64,000 nucleotides of DNA from Pseudoduganella albidiflava (GTDB taxonomy: Bacteria; Pseudomonadota; Gammaproteobacteria; Burkholderiales; Burkholderiaceae_D): contig NZ_CP036401.1 of assembly GCF_004322755.1 (NCBI RefSeq), positions 5,518,001 to 5,582,000 of the forward strand, given 5' to 3'. Below, in pieces: positions 54,261 through 64,000 of this stretch. The position numbers were made by a program, and so were the translations under genes. How positions within the stretch are numbered: the stretch's first letter is position 1; every line of letters begins with the position of its first letter. The notes under the pieces were generated by a model. That model was given only the letters and a program-made list of their open reading frames with translations. It was not told the DNA's origin and made no database searches.

Positions 54261-55115
54261 TCAGTCCCCCGCCACGCCCACCTCGCCGATCCTGCGCCAG
54301 TAGTCCTTTTCCACCTGGCCGAAATCGACCGTCTTCGCCGCGTCGTTGAAGGCCCGCTGCTGCACCAGCCCCGCCTGCGTGCGCTTGAAGCACACATGCA
54401 CCGGCCGCTCCCTGAACAGGCGCTCGTTGAGGGCGATGCGGCCCCGCTCTGCCGCGGGGAAGCGCGTGGTCAGCAGGTGGCGCAGCACGCGCCGCTCGAT
54501 CAGGATGGCCGGATAGCGCCGCGCCAGCAGCTTGCGCAAATTGGTCTCGTCGTTGACGCCCTCTTCCACGTCGAGCAGGCCCTGGCGGACCAGCGCATCG
54601 AACTGTTCGCCATTGGCAAACCCGCCCACGGTGCCGATGCGCGTGCCGCGCAGGTCGGCCAACTGGGCGGCGCGCACGGGCTTGTCCCTCAGGTAGGCCA
54701 GCACCGTCAGGGTATTGCCGACCGGGCTGGAGAAATGGCACAGCCTTTCCCGTTCCGGCGTGCGCCAGACAGCAAGGAAGCCGGCATAGCGGCTGTCGTT
54801 CAAGCCCAGGTCCATCGCGCGCTTCCACGGGAAGTAATCGATCCGGGCCGTGTAGCCGAGGCGGTCGAGGGTGGCGCGCAGGATCGCGCCGGACAGGCCG
54901 TCGTCGGGCAAGGCATCGCTGACGAACGGCGGCCATTCCTCGGCGGCGAAGCGGATGGTCTGGGGCGTTTGCGCCGCGGCCGAAGTGAACACGGCGGCAG
55001 CCGCGCCGCCGAGCACGCAATGCAGCATGCGGCCCGGCGCGGCGGACCGTGCAGAGGCCAGCACGGCGGCCAGCATCCGGGCCGCGGTGTGAGCCAGCGC
55101 TCGGCGCACGCTCAT
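54261..55115 (-). CDS. Periplasmic solute-binding (SBP_bac_3-type) protein
   Basis: The product of up to 284 residues has the layout of family 3 binding proteins: IRFAAEEWPPFVSDALPDDGLSGAIL near the start of the mature part, then IDYFPWKRAMDLG and LRGTRIGTVGGFANGEQFDAL. The ligand is not known, and no ABC transporter genes are adjacent. Two starts are possible: ATG at 55115 or ATG at 55028, the second giving a cleaner signal peptide (MLHCVLGGAAAAVFTSAAAQ). The earlier one is given here. Codon use is like its neighbours. Confidence 0.75.
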   Translation of the reverse strand: MSVRRALAHTAARMLAAVLASARSAAPGRMLHCVLGGAAAAVFTSAAAQTPQTIRFAAEEWPPFVSDALPDDGLSGAILRATLDRLGYTARIDYFPWKRAMDLGLNDSRYAGFLAVWRTPERERLCHFSSPVGNTLTVLAYLRDKPVRAAQLADLRGTRIGTVGGFANGEQFDALVRQGLLDVEEGVNDETNLRKLLARRYPAILIERRVLRHLLTTRFPAAERGRIALNERLFRERPVHVCFKRTQAGLVQQRAFNDAAKTVDFGQVEKDYWRRIGEVGVAGD

Positions 55116-55286
55116 GCGCGGATCGTTTTCATGACGGGCGGTGTTGCTTGTTCCATGTTCGCATGCTCCCACAAGGCGGCGGCAAAGCCAAGCGGAGCCT
55201 GCGCGCACGTCCCGGCCCGCTGCACGATGCGGCGCGAATGAAGGATAATGCGTCTTTGCTGTTGTTAGCGCATCCTGGCTGCCATC

Positions 55287-55991
55287 GTGACCCAACCGAC
55301 TTCCCTTGCCGACCGTATCGAAGACGTCTTGCCGCAGACGCAGTGCACGAAATGCGGCTATGCCGGCTGCCGGCCGTACGCGGAAGCGATCGCGGCGGGC
55401 GAGGCGCGCATCAACCAGTGCCCGCCGGGCGGCGCCGAAGGCGTCGTGCGGCTGTCGGCCGTTACCGGGCTTCCCGTCATCCCGCTCAATCTCGAGAACG
55501 GGCTGGAACGGCCGCGTGCCGTCGCCTTCATCGACGAAGCCCTGTGCATCGGCTGCACGCTGTGCATCCAGGCATGCCCGGTCGACGCGATCATGGGCGC
55601 GGCCAAGCAGATGCACACGATCATCCCCGAACTGTGCACGGGTTGCGACCTGTGCGTGAAGCCGTGCCCGGTCGACTGCATCGTGATGTACCCGGTGACC
55701 GAGGCCACCGGCTGGGATGCCTGGTCGCAGTCCGCCGCGGACGCCGCGCGCGACCGCCACGATTTCCGCATCGCCCGCCTGAAGCGCGAGCGCGAGGAAA
55801 ACGATGCGCGGCTGGCTGCCAAGGCCCAGGCCAAGATGGCGGCGGTCGACAACCTGGCCCCAGAAAACGCCGCCGAACTGGCCGAGAAAGAGCGCAAGCG
55901 GGCCATCATCGCCGCCGCGATGGAACGCGCCCGCCTGAAGGCCGAAGCGGCCAGGGCCGCCGCGGCGCAGGAAAACAAACCGGAACAATGA
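55287..55991 (+). CDS. rsxB: RsxB/RnfB-like ferredoxin
   Basis: The 234-residue protein has an N-terminal Fe-S domain ([19 protein letters not shown] ... QCPPGG) and two [4Fe-4S] motifs ([16 protein letters not shown] and [16 protein letters not shown]). An alanine/lysine/glutamate-rich helical tail follows. It lacks the N-terminal membrane anchor of Rnf-complex RnfB and stands without the other rnf genes, so it may act as a soluble ferredoxin. The start is GTG at 55287. Its stop overlaps the ATG of nth by four bases, a pairing usual in Burkholderiales; it may supply the Fe-S protein Nth or an unrelated partner. Confidence 0.88.
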   Translation: MTQPTSLADRIEDVLPQTQCTKCGYAGCRPYAEAIAAGEARINQCPPGGAEGVVRLSAVTGLPVIPLNLENGLERPRAVAFIDEALCIGCTLCIQACPVDAIMGAAKQMHTIIPELCTGCDLCVKPCPVDCIVMYPVTEATGWDAWSQSAADAARDRHDFRIARLKREREENDARLAAKAQAKMAAVDNLAPENAAELAEKERKRAIIAAAMERARLKAEAARAAAAQENKPEQ

Positions 55992-56635
55992 ACGCAGCCA
56001 AACGCCACGAAATCTTTCGCCGCCTGCGCGAAGCCACCCCCCACCCCACCACCGAGCTCGAATACACGACCCCGTTCGAACTGCTGATCGCCGTGCTGCT
56101 GTCGGCGCAGGCGACGGACGTGGGCGTCAACAAGGCGACCCGCAAGCTGTACCCGGTGGCGAACACGCCGCAGGCGATCCTCGACCTGGGCCTCGACGGA
56201 CTGGTGCCGTACATCCAGACCATCGGCCTGTTCAACACCAAGGCCAAGAACGTGATGGCCACCTGCAAGATCCTCGTCGAGCAGCATGGCGGCGAGGTGC
56301 CGCGCGACCGCGAGGCGCTGGAGGCGCTGCCCGGCGTGGGCCGCAAGACCGCCAACGTGGTGCTGAACACCGCGTTCGGCGAGCCGACGATCGCCGTCGA
56401 CACGCACATCTTCCGGGTAGCGAACCGCACCAATCTCGCGCCGGGCAAGACAGTGGACATCGTCGAGCAGAAGCTGCTGAAGTTCGTGCCGAAGGAATTT
56501 TTGCAGGATGCCCACCACTGGCTGATCCTGCATGGCCGCTACACGTGCGTGGCGCGCAAGCCGCAGTGCTGGAATTGCATGATCGTGGATCTGTGCGAGT
56601 ACAAGCCGAAGACGGCGGCACCGGCGGTGGTTTGA
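55988..56635 (+). CDS. nth: Endonuclease III
   Basis: The 215-residue DNA glycosylase/AP lyase removes oxidised pyrimidines. The helix-hairpin-helix motif [13 protein letters not shown] contains the catalytic Lys120, followed by Asp138 in AVDTHIFRV. The C-terminal [4Fe-4S] motif has the expected spacing C-x6-C-x2-C-x5-C. Length is normal. It overlaps rsxB by four bases. Confidence 0.97.
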   Translation: MNAAKRHEIFRRLREATPHPTTELEYTTPFELLIAVLLSAQATDVGVNKATRKLYPVANTPQAILDLGLDGLVPYIQTIGLFNTKAKNVMATCKILVEQHGGEVPRDREALEALPGVGRKTANVVLNTAFGEPTIAVDTHIFRVANRTNLAPGKTVDIVEQKLLKFVPKEFLQDAHHWLILHGRYTCVARKPQCWNCMIVDLCEYKPKTAAPAVV

Positions 56636-56650
56636 TTTTGAGGGGAATGG

Positions 56651-56907
56651 CGGAGTGCCGTACCGTCCCGTCAGTCGTTGGCAGTGGAGCACTGGGGTCT
56701 GTCCCCGACAGTCGTTGCCTTGAACGTAACCGCGAGCGTTGATCAAGGGGACTGACCCCGGTTTTTGCCAGTGTTGCGATGACGCCGGCAAACACCGGGG
56801 TCAGTCCCCTCGATAGAAGCCGCGTACAAAGCTTTCGGCCAACGACTGGCGGGGACAGACCCCAGCGGCTCGACCGTCAGCGACTGGCGGGGCGGTACGG
56901 CGCTCCG
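56651..56907. repeat. Nested 257-base inverted repeat
   Basis: Outer arms CGGAGTGCCGTACCGTCCCG (56651-56670) and its near-complement (56888-56907, 18 of 20) enclose CAGTCGTTGG/CCAACGACTG. They also enclose CTGGGGTCTGTCCCC/GGGGACAGACCCCAG, and an inner pair around GGGGACTGACCCCGG (about 56743-56769 and 56787-56814). The centre is about 17 bases. The small repeats GGGGTCTGTCCCC and GGGGACTGACCCC are themselves palindromic. It fills the gap between nth and proB. Confidence 0.8.
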
Positions 56908-56956
56908 GCAGACCCCTTGGCCGCGGGCCAGCGAAGTCCGACACCAGCGCTCATCC

Positions 56957-58090
56957 CTACAGCAGCACCAGATTATCCCGATGAATCAGCTCCCGACCTT
57001 CGAGGAAGCCGAGGATGCTCTCGATCTCCGCCGACGGCTTGCGCAGGATGCGCCGTGCTTCGCCGCTCGTGTAGTTGGTGATGCCGCGGGCGATGGGAAC
57101 ACCCTTTTCGCTGATGCAGGTGATGACGGCGCCGCGCCCGAATTCGCCGCGCACTTCCAGCACGCCGATCGGCAGCAGCGACTTGCCTTCGCGTGACAGC
57201 TTCTCGACGGCGCCGGCATCGATGACGACCTGGCCCAGCGTGTGCAGGTGATCGGCCATCCACTGCTTGCGCGCGGTGAGGTGGCCGGTCTGCGCCTGCA
57301 GTTCGGTGCCGATCGCCTCGCCGGAAGCCAGGCGCGTCAGCACGCCTTCCTCGCGGCCGAAGGCGATCACCGTGTGCGCGCCGGACTTGGCGGCGCGTTT
57401 CGCGGCGAGGATCTTGGTCAGCATGCCGCCGCGGCCCAGGCTCGACCCGGCGCCGCCGGCCATCGCTTCCAGCTGCGCATCGCCGGCGATGCCGTTGGTG
57501 ATCAGGAAGGCTGCCGGGTCCTTGCGCGGGTCCGCCGAGAACAGGCCGCGCTGGTCGGTCAGGATGATCAGCACATCGGCCTCGATCAGGTTGGCGACCA
57601 GCGCGCCCAGCGTGTCGTTGTCGCCGAACTTGATCTCGTCGGTGACGACCGTGTCGTTCTCGTTGATGATCGGCACCACGCCCAGCGACAGCAGGGTGGT
57701 CAGCGTGGAGCGCGCGTTCAGGTAGCGTTCGCGGTCGGCCAGGTCGGCATGTGTCAGCAGCACCTGCGCGGTGCCGATGCCATGCGCGCGGAAGCTCGTT
57801 TCATAGATTTGCGCGAGGCCCATCTGGCCCACGGCGGCGCAGGCCTGCAACTCGTGGACATCGGTGGGGCGGTGCTCGAAGCCCAGGCGCAGCATGCCTT
57901 CGGCGATCGCGCCGGAGCTGACCAGCACGACCTGCTTGCCCAGCGCGCGCAGCGCGGAAATCTGCGCGGCCCAACGGGCGATGGCGGCCTGGTCGAGGCC
58001 ACGGCCATCGTTGGTGACGAGCGACGAACCGACCTTGACGATGATGCGGCCGGCTTTCTGGACGACGGATTGTGTGGTGCGCGAATTCAT
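56957..58090 (-). CDS. proB: Glutamate 5-kinase
   Basis: The 377-residue enzyme catalyses the first step of proline synthesis, glutamate to glutamyl-5-phosphate. The amino-acid-kinase domain has [54 protein letters not shown] and [15 protein letters not shown]-terminal PUA domain follows (about residues 285-370), as in the long form. It stands in the usual obg-proB order on the minus strand. Confidence 0.97.
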   Translation of the reverse strand: MNSRTTQSVVQKAGRIIVKVGSSLVTNDGRGLDQAAIARWAAQISALRALGKQVVLVSSGAIAEGMLRLGFEHRPTDVHELQACAAVGQMGLAQIYETSFRAHGIGTAQVLLTHADLADRERYLNARSTLTTLLSLGVVPIINENDTVVTDEIKFGDNDTLGALVANLIEADVLIILTDQRGLFSADPRKDPAAFLITNGIAGDAQLEAMAGGAGSSLGRGGMLTKILAAKRAAKSGAHTVIAFGREEGVLTRLASGEAIGTELQAQTGHLTARKQWMADHLHTLGQVVIDAGAVEKLSREGKSLLPIGVLEVRGEFGRGAVITCISEKGVPIARGITNYTSGEARRILRKPSAEIESILGFLEGRELIHRDNLVLL

Positions 58091-58251
58091 TGGGCGGCAA
58101 ATCTCTTGTTGGAAGTGGACTGCATGTCGCCGGGCCGGTCGCCCCGCTTTGCCGCTGACGCCGCGCGCTTCGCGGATCGCGAACCGTGCAGGTAACAGGT
58201 AAAGAGAATTTTAACCGGTAACGTCCTTCTTTACCGAAGGAGATAAGGAAA

Positions 58252-58270
58252 AGGCCCGTTAAACGGGCCT
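58252..58270 (-). terminator. Hairpin after obg, weak terminator
   Basis: AGGCCCGT and ACGGGCCT pair around TAA, followed on the minus strand by only four Ts, 21 bases past the obg stop. Partial read-through into proB is likely. Confidence 0.6.
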
Positions 58271-58290
58271 CTTGTTCATGTCACCGGTGT

Positions 58291-59499
<1,209 letters not shown>

Positions 59500-59516
59500 T
59501 CACCGTTTGGGCTGGA

Positions 59517-59780
59517 TTACTGAGCAGCCGGAACGACGGTGACGAACTTGTTGCTGCCAGCGCCCTTGGTCACGAACTTGACCACGCCGTCGACCAGTGC
59601 GAACAGGGTGTGGTCCTTGCCGGTGCCCACGCCTTCGCCGGCGCGAACCGGGGTGCCACGCTGGCGGATGATGATGCCGCCGGCATTGATCGTTTGACCG
59701 CCGTAAACCTTAACGCCCAGGCGCTTTGATTCGGAATCGCGGCCGTTGCGGGTAGTACCGCCACCTTTTTTGTGTGCCAT
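59517..59780 (-). CDS. rpmA: 50S ribosomal protein L27
   Basis: The 87-residue protein starts [20 protein letters not shown] and contains [37 protein letters not shown] conserved L27 sequence. The N-terminus reaches the peptidyl-transferase centre. It follows rplU by 37 bases. Confidence 0.99.
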   Translation of the reverse strand: MAHKKGGGTTRNGRDSESKRLGVKVYGGQTINAGGIIIRQRGTPVRAGEGVGTGKDHTLFALVDGVVKFVTKGAGSNKFVTVVPAAQ

Positions 59781-59817
59781 TTATTGCTCCTTGATTGACT
59801 AATTCAGATAACAGCGA

Positions 59818-60129
59818 TTAGCCGTTGATCGAAACGATTTGGATTTCGGTGTAGTTCTGGCGATGGCCCTGGTGCTTCTGGTAGTGCTTACGACGGCGCA
59901 TCTTGAAGATCTTGACCTTGTCGTGACGACCTTGGGAAACCACTTTCACCAGAACCTTTGCACCTTCAACCAGCGGAGCACCAAACTTGATGCTGTCGCC
60001 CGCGCCAACGGCGAGCACTTGATCGATGGTGAGTTCGGAACCAATGTCAGCAGGTATCTGTTCTACTTTGAGTTTTTCGCCAGCGACAACTTTGTATTGC
60101 TTGCCACCGGTTTTTATGACCGCGTACAT
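59818..60129 (-). CDS. rplU: 50S ribosomal protein L21
   Basis: The 103-residue protein starts [20 protein letters not shown] and ends with the RNA-binding region [24 protein letters not shown]. The start at 60129 was chosen by family length over an in-frame ATG 90 bases upstream. It is first in the rplU-rpmA-obgE unit and is driven by the consensus promoter at 60222-60250. Confidence 0.98.
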   Translation of the reverse strand: MYAVIKTGGKQYKVVAGEKLKVEQIPADIGSELTIDQVLAVGAGDSIKFGAPLVEGAKVLVKVVSQGRHDKVKIFKMRRRKHYQKHQGHRQNYTEIQIVSING

Positions 60130-60221
60130 GATTGAAACCTCATCAAATGTTAAGAAAATTCCCTCCCTCGACGACCCGCTGCGGTACTGCAAACAGCTGG
60201 GCGGAGGCCAGAGAACCAACG

Positions 60222-60250
60222 ATTATACATGCAAGGCAAATTGACGTCAA
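60222..60250 (-). promoter_or_regulatory. Consensus sigma-70 promoter of rplU-rpmA
   Basis: On the minus strand TTGACG (60250-60245) and TATAAT (60227-60222) stand 17 bases apart. The -35 lies in the 10-base palindrome TTGACGTCAA (60241-60250). The leader is about 85 bases. Confidence 0.88.
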
Positions 60251-60309
60251 AAACTTATTCACAAAGCTCCGTGCTCGTGGTATGTCGGCAACGGCAAGCG
60301 TGCATGTCG

Positions 60310-60315
60310 TATAAT
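60310..60315 (+). promoter_or_regulatory. -10 box for ispB
   Basis: A perfect TATAAT lies 36 bases before the TTG start. No good -35 box is seen at the right distance. Confidence 0.5.
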
Positions 60316-60350
60316 CGCGGCACTTCAAACCCGACCGCAGCAGGCTCGCC

Positions 60351-61334
60351 TTGTCCACCCAACCCACCAGCCAGAACCACATCATCAGCACCATCGCGGC
60401 CGACATGGACGCCGTCAACGGCGTGATCCGCCAGCGACTGCATTCCGAGGTGGCACTGGTCAACCAGATCGCTGAATACATCATCAGCGCCGGCGGCAAG
60501 CGGATCCGCCCGGTACTGGTGCTGCTGGTGGCGAACGCCTATCAGTATGAAGGCGCCGCGCATCACGAGCTGGCGGCGGTGGTCGAATTCATCCACACCG
60601 CCACGCTGCTGCACGATGACGTGGTCGACGAATCGTCGCTGCGCCGCGGCCGCGCCACGGCCAATGCGCTGTTCGGCAACGCCGCCTCGGTGCTGGTGGG
60701 CGACTTCCTGTATTCGCGTTCGTTCCAGATGATGGTTTCGCTCGACAATATGCGCGTGATGCGGATCCTGTCGGATGCCACCAACGTGATCGCCGAGGGC
60801 GAAGTGCTGCAGCTGCTGAACATGCACGACCCGGATGTCAGCGAGGAGAGCTACCTGAAGGTGATCCGCTCGAAGACGGCCAAGCTGTTCGAGGCGGCCG
60901 CCGAACTGGGTGCGCTGGTGGCCGGCGCGAACGACGCGCAGATCGCCGCCGCCGGCGAATATGGCCGCTCGCTGGGCACCGCGTTCCAGCTGATCGACGA
61001 CGTGCTCGATTACGCCGGCGACGCCAGCGAGATCGGCAAGAACGTCGGCGACGACCTGCGCGAAGGCAAACCGACACTGCCGCTGATCTACCTGATGGAA
61101 CATGGCAGCGAGGAACAGCGCCAGCTGGTGCGTTCCTGCATCGAAACGGGCGACGAGCAGCATTTCGATGCCGTGCTGGCCGCCATCACCAGCAGCGGCG
61201 CGCTCGACTACACGCGCCGCGCCGCCGAAGTGCAGGCCGACCGCGCCACCGCGGCGCTGGCCTCCATGCCGGAAAGCCGCTACAAGGATTCGCTGCTGCA
61301 GCTGGCCCGTTTCGCCGTGGAGCGCACGCACTGA
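60351..61334 (+). CDS. ispB: Polyprenyl (octaprenyl) diphosphate synthase
   Basis: The 327-residue all-helical enzyme adds isopentenyl units to make the ubiquinone side chain. The first aspartate-rich motif is LLHDDVVDESSLRRG (Asp89, Asp90, Asp93), the second LIDDVLDYAGD (Asp216, Asp217, Asp220). The start is TTG at 60351, the usual N-terminus for this gene in Burkholderiales. It is divergent from rplU. Confidence 0.96.
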   Translation: MSTQPTSQNHIISTIAADMDAVNGVIRQRLHSEVALVNQIAEYIISAGGKRIRPVLVLLVANAYQYEGAAHHELAAVVEFIHTATLLHDDVVDESSLRRGRATANALFGNAASVLVGDFLYSRSFQMMVSLDNMRVMRILSDATNVIAEGEVLQLLNMHDPDVSEESYLKVIRSKTAKLFEAAAELGALVAGANDAQIAAAGEYGRSLGTAFQLIDDVLDYAGDASEIGKNVGDDLREGKPTLPLIYLMEHGSEEQRQLVRSCIETGDEQHFDAVLAAITSSGALDYTRRAAEVQADRATAALASMPESRYKDSLLQLARFAVERTH

Positions 61335-61455
61335 ACGCCGCTCCGGCCGGGGCTGGCCACGCAAGATGGTGATCGTTTCCACCCGGCCCCGGATTTACCC
61401 CCGAATGCGCCCCAAATAAGCCGCGGCCCCCTGCACGCATTGGCTGGAACACAAC

Positions 61456-61461
61456 TATAAT
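61456..61461 (+). promoter_or_regulatory. -10 box for the GntR gene
   Basis: TATAAT lies 25 bases before the ATG at 61487 and is followed by AAGGGA at ribosome-binding distance. No convincing -35 was found. Confidence 0.45.
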
Positions 61462-61486
61462 CGGCGTTCCACAAGGGAATCCATTC

Positions 61487-62182
61487 ATGAAAAAGAACTC
61501 CGCAAACGGCGAGACCCCCACCGCAGAACCGCGGCTCTACCGCGTCGTTGCCGATCGCGTCCAGCAGATGATCCAGGACGACAAGATCGCCCCCGGCGCA
61601 CGGCTGCCCGCCGAACGCGACCTGGCCGCGCGGCTCTCCGTCAGCCGGGCTTCGCTGCGTGAGGCCCTGATCGCGCTGGAACTGGGCGGCGTCGTCGAAG
61701 TGCGCGGAGGTTCCGGCGTCTATGTCTGCGAGCAGCCGCTGCCGGCGGACGTGCCGGAAACCGGCCCGGGCCCGTTCGAGGTGCTGGCCGCGCGCCGCAT
61801 GATCGAATCCGAGATCGCCGCCATCGCCGCCAAGGCCGCCACCGGCGCCGCCGTCGACGCGATCCTCAAAGCCGTCGAACAGATGGAACGGCACCACGAA
61901 GACCGCGCCAGCAACGAACTGGCCGACCGCAACTTCCACCTGGCCATCGCCCGCGCCACCGGCAACACGGCCCTAGTCGGCGTGGTCGAATACCTGTGGA
62001 ACAACCGCGGCTCACTGTGGCACAAGCTGAAGGAACACTACCAGACCGAGGAACTGCGGCTGCAAACGCTGCCCGACCACCGGAAAATCCTCGAAGCCAT
62101 CGCCGCGCACGACCCCGCCGGCGCCCGCCACGCCATGCGCTCGCACCTCGAGCGCGTCACGCGCACCTTCTCGCGCGGCTAG
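61487..62182 (+). CDS. FadR-type GntR transcription regulator
   Basis: The 231-residue protein has an N-terminal winged helix (LYRVVADRVQQMIQDDKIAPGARLPAERDLAARLSVSRASLREAL) and a C-terminal FCD ligand-binding domain with metal-site-type residues (ERHHEDRASNELADRNFHLAIA and DHRKILEAI). FadR-group regulators with FCD domains often sense sugar acids such as galacturonate. Its neighbour is a GH105 hydrolase, which fits that role, and two matching operator-like boxes stand in front of that gene. Confidence 0.9.
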   Translation: MKKNSANGETPTAEPRLYRVVADRVQQMIQDDKIAPGARLPAERDLAARLSVSRASLREALIALELGGVVEVRGGSGVYVCEQPLPADVPETGPGPFEVLAARRMIESEIAAIAAKAATGAAVDAILKAVEQMERHHEDRASNELADRNFHLAIARATGNTALVGVVEYLWNNRGSLWHKLKEHYQTEELRLQTLPDHRKILEAIAAHDPAGARHAMRSHLERVTRTFSRG

Positions 62183-62212
62183 CAGCCCGCCTACCAATCC
62201 GCTCGGCCTCCT

Positions 62213-62466
62213 GCCGAGCCCGTGTCAGGGGGTCAGGCACTATGACACGGGCTCGGCTATAACTTATCGCTCGAGCCCGTGTCAGGGGGTCAGGCACTGT
62301 GACACGAGCTCGGCCATAGCTCGGACTACTTACGCCCTATGCGCAGTCGGAAAACAAGCGTAACTCTTGCTGAGTTCGTGTCAGGGGGTCAGGCACCATT
62401 ACACGAACTCAACCATAGCGCTGTAGCTCAGCTCGTGTCACAGGGTCAGGCACCATGACACGGGCT
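62213..62466. repeat. Four hairpins with a shared loop
   Basis: Hairpins at 62213-62257, 62272-62312, 62371-62411 and 62430-62466 each have a stem ending in CGTGTCA/TGACACG and a loop like GGGGGTCAGGCAC. The first stem is 15 bp and perfect. The third has GAGTTCGTGT paired with ACACGAACTC, where two bases have changed on both sides compared with the first. No T-runs follow. They fill most of the 390-base gap. Confidence 0.8.
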
Positions 62467-62512
62467 CGGCTGCAACTCTCTGCCGTCATCGTGGTCGCCC
62501 ACCTTGCTTAAC

Positions 62513-62542
62513 TGGCCAGACCAATCTAGAATGGCCTGACCA
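62513..62542. promoter_or_regulatory. Two FadR/GntR-type operator boxes
   Basis: TGGCCAGACCA (62513-62523) and TGGCCTGACCA (62532-62542) are 11-base dyads with centres 19 bases apart. They match the FadR-group pattern TGGYC-N-GACCA and end 30 bases before the GH105 start. Confidence 0.7.
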
Positions 62543-62572
62543 AAAAGCCACGCCAACCCTGACGGAGACAAG

Positions 62573-63976
62573 GTGAAGAACTCGACCAAACTGCTGGCCG
62601 CCCTGGCCTGCTGCACGCTGCTGGGCACCGCCCATGCCGAAGGCCCCTTCCGCAACACGGACAACAAGAATCTGAAGGACGTGTCCGAGGGCACGTATCC
62701 GGTGCCGTACAAGATGCCGGTGGTGGCCGAGATCACCGAACAGCTGAACCGCATCCGCGCCTACATGGACCACGCCACGCCGACCCGCGTGGTCAACAAG
62801 AAGACCGGCGCGCCGATCACCGATTTCAAGACGCCGGTGGCGGATGCCGCCTTTGCCGAAGCGGCGGGCGACTACGGCATCATGGTCTATGAAATGGGCG
62901 TGGTGCATGCCGGCCTGCTGCGCGCGGCCGAAGCCACGGGCGACAAGAACTTCACCGCGATGACGAAGCGCCACTTCGACTTCTTCGGCCAGACGCTGCC
63001 CTACTTCCGCGCCCAGGAAGCCAAGTTCCACCTGGAGCGCCAGAACAGCTTCGCGCGCTTCATCGATCCGCGCTCGCTGGACGACACCGGTTCCATGTGC
63101 GCCGCGCTGATGCGGGCGAAGGCCGCGAAGATCGGCCCGGACCTGAAGTGGATGATCGACAGCTGCAACGACTGGGTGGCCAACAAGCAGTTCCGCCTGG
63201 CCGACGGCACCATGGCGCGCAAGCGCCCGCAAGCCGTCTCGCTGTGGGGCGATGACATGTACATGAGCATTCCCGCGCTGGCCGAGGCAGGCCGCATGAC
63301 GGGTGAGCGCAAGTACTTCGACCTGGCCGTGGCCAATGTGCTGGGCATGTCCGAGCGCCTGTACAACCCGCAGCTGAACATCTTCACGCACGGCTGGCAC
63401 GAGCACGTGCCGAACTCGCCGCGCTTCTACTGGGCGCGCGCGAACGGCTGGGCGGTACTGGCGATGAGCGACCTGCTCGACGTGCTGCCGAAAGACCATC
63501 CCGGCTACGACAAGGTGCTGAACCAGCTGCGCGGCGCCATCAAGGGCATCTCCGAGCTGCAGTCCGGCACCGGCCTGTGGCACCAGATGATCGACCGTAA
63601 CGACTCCTACCTGGAGACGTCCGCGTCGGCCATGTTCACCTACGTGATCGCCCACGCGATCAACCAGGGCTGGATCAGCCCCACCACGTACGGCTCGATC
63701 GCGCAGGCCGGCTGGGTGGGCCTGACGACGAAGATCAACGACAAGGGCCAGGTCGAAGGCACCTGCGTGGGCACCACGCTGGCATCGGACCAGGTGTATT
63801 ACTACAACCGCCCGACCAGCGTGCACGCGCTGCACGGCTACGGCCCGGTGCTGCTGGCCGGCGCGGAGATGATCAAGCTGCTGAAGAACCCGAACGTGAG
63901 CGTCGAGTACAAGCTGCGCACCTACCATTACCAGCCGAAGGATGGCGGCAAGACCGACTACCGCGAACACCAGTAA
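62573..63976 (+). CDS. GH105 unsaturated glucuronyl/rhamnogalacturonyl hydrolase
   Basis: The 467-residue protein has a signal peptide (LLAALACCTLLGTAHAE) and a six-hairpin (alpha/alpha)6 barrel of the GH88/GH105 class. The motif SLWGDDMYMSIPAL holds Asp227 and Asp228, the region of the catalytic acid, and FYWARANGWAVLAM is also typical. It removes unsaturated uronic acid from pectin or related oligosaccharides made by lyases. The start is GTG at 62573 with GGAG upstream. The substrate within the class is not certain. Confidence 0.87.
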   Translation: MKNSTKLLAALACCTLLGTAHAEGPFRNTDNKNLKDVSEGTYPVPYKMPVVAEITEQLNRIRAYMDHATPTRVVNKKTGAPITDFKTPVADAAFAEAAGDYGIMVYEMGVVHAGLLRAAEATGDKNFTAMTKRHFDFFGQTLPYFRAQEAKFHLERQNSFARFIDPRSLDDTGSMCAALMRAKAAKIGPDLKWMIDSCNDWVANKQFRLADGTMARKRPQAVSLWGDDMYMSIPALAEAGRMTGERKYFDLAVANVLGMSERLYNPQLNIFTHGWHEHVPNSPRFYWARANGWAVLAMSDLLDVLPKDHPGYDKVLNQLRGAIKGISELQSGTGLWHQMIDRNDSYLETSASAMFTYVIAHAINQGWISPTTYGSIAQAGWVGLTTKINDKGQVEGTCVGTTLASDQVYYYNRPTSVHALHGYGPVLLAGAEMIKLLKNPNVSVEYKLRTYHYQPKDGGKTDYREHQ

Positions 63977-63985
63977 AGGACGACG

Positions 63986-64000
63986 ATGACTTCCCGCTAT
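63986..64000 (+). CDS. Start of an unknown gene, cut by window end
   Basis: An ATG ten bases after the GH105 stop, preceded by AAAGGA, begins MTSRY before the window ends. The short spacing and same strand suggest an operon with the GH105 gene. Nothing can be said about the product. Confidence 0.55.

Overview
The window is GC-rich chromosomal DNA (about 65% by eye) from a betaproteobacterium of the order Burkholderiales. A Massilia-like member of the Oxalobacteraceae is the best guess. The guess rests on gene orders usual in that order (yhdP next to glnE; rsxB-nth; rplU-rpmA-obg with proB behind and ispB divergent; glnA followed by ntrB-ntrC), on an intracellular polyhydroxybutyrate depolymerase, on five large TonB-dependent receptors, and on abundant GGGGTCAG-type intergenic palindromes. 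No rRNA, tRNA, CRISPR array or prophage was seen.

Layout. 1-6012: the 5' part of a yhdP-type gene (minus) divergent from glnE. 6230-22826: four TonB-dependent receptors, two on each strand, surrounding gapA, tkt and rsmE. 23260-27158: a Sel1-like secreted protein, an FAD-dependent oxidoreductase and corA. 27403-32091: a nitrogen block on the minus strand (glnA, a DUF4124 protein, ntrB, ntrC) with a sigma-54 type promoter and NtrC-like sites before glnA. 32428-35625: a rhodanese and a fifth receptor. 35772-42523: a TAXI-type solute-binding protein, a bifunctional penicillin-binding protein, a CinA-domain protein and an EI24 membrane protein. 42817-47028: an FKBP isomerase, a small lipoprotein, an anti-sigma-like protein, HU, an acyl-CoA-binding protein, a PHA-system protein and a Na+/H+ antiporter-like protein. 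47217-49205: a gluzincin metalloprotease with an emfourin-type inhibitor. 49404-52402: fdxA, a ferredoxin-NADP reductase and phaZ. 52750-54197: an intact IS3-family element. 54261-61334: a solute-binding protein, rsxB-nth, proB, obg, rpmA, rplU and ispB. 61487-64000: a FadR/GntR regulator followed by a GH105 hydrolase and the first codons of another gene, probably the start of a pectin-derived sugar locus.

How genes work together. GlnE, GlnA, NtrB and NtrC form most of the ammonium-assimilation control circuit: NtrB/NtrC switch glnA transcription and GlnE adenylylates glutamine synthetase, whose target tyrosine is conserved. FdxA and the reductase form a small electron-transfer pair. PhaZ and the PHA-system protein point to polyhydroxybutyrate storage. 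Two near-identical TGGCC-N-GACCA boxes in front of the GH105 gene fit the adjacent FadR-type regulator.

The most unusual feature is the intergenic DNA. Many gaps carry nested palindromes built around GTCAG/GACAG cores. One family has conserved flanks and either a short hairpin or a roughly 150-base insert holding four small palindromes. The sequences of these palindromes differ between copies while their self-complementarity is kept. Other gaps hold a 257-base nested inverted repeat, four consecutive hairpins sharing a loop, and a palindrome split by the IS element with a 3-bp target duplication. No transposase that would move these repeats (such as a RAYT) is in the window.
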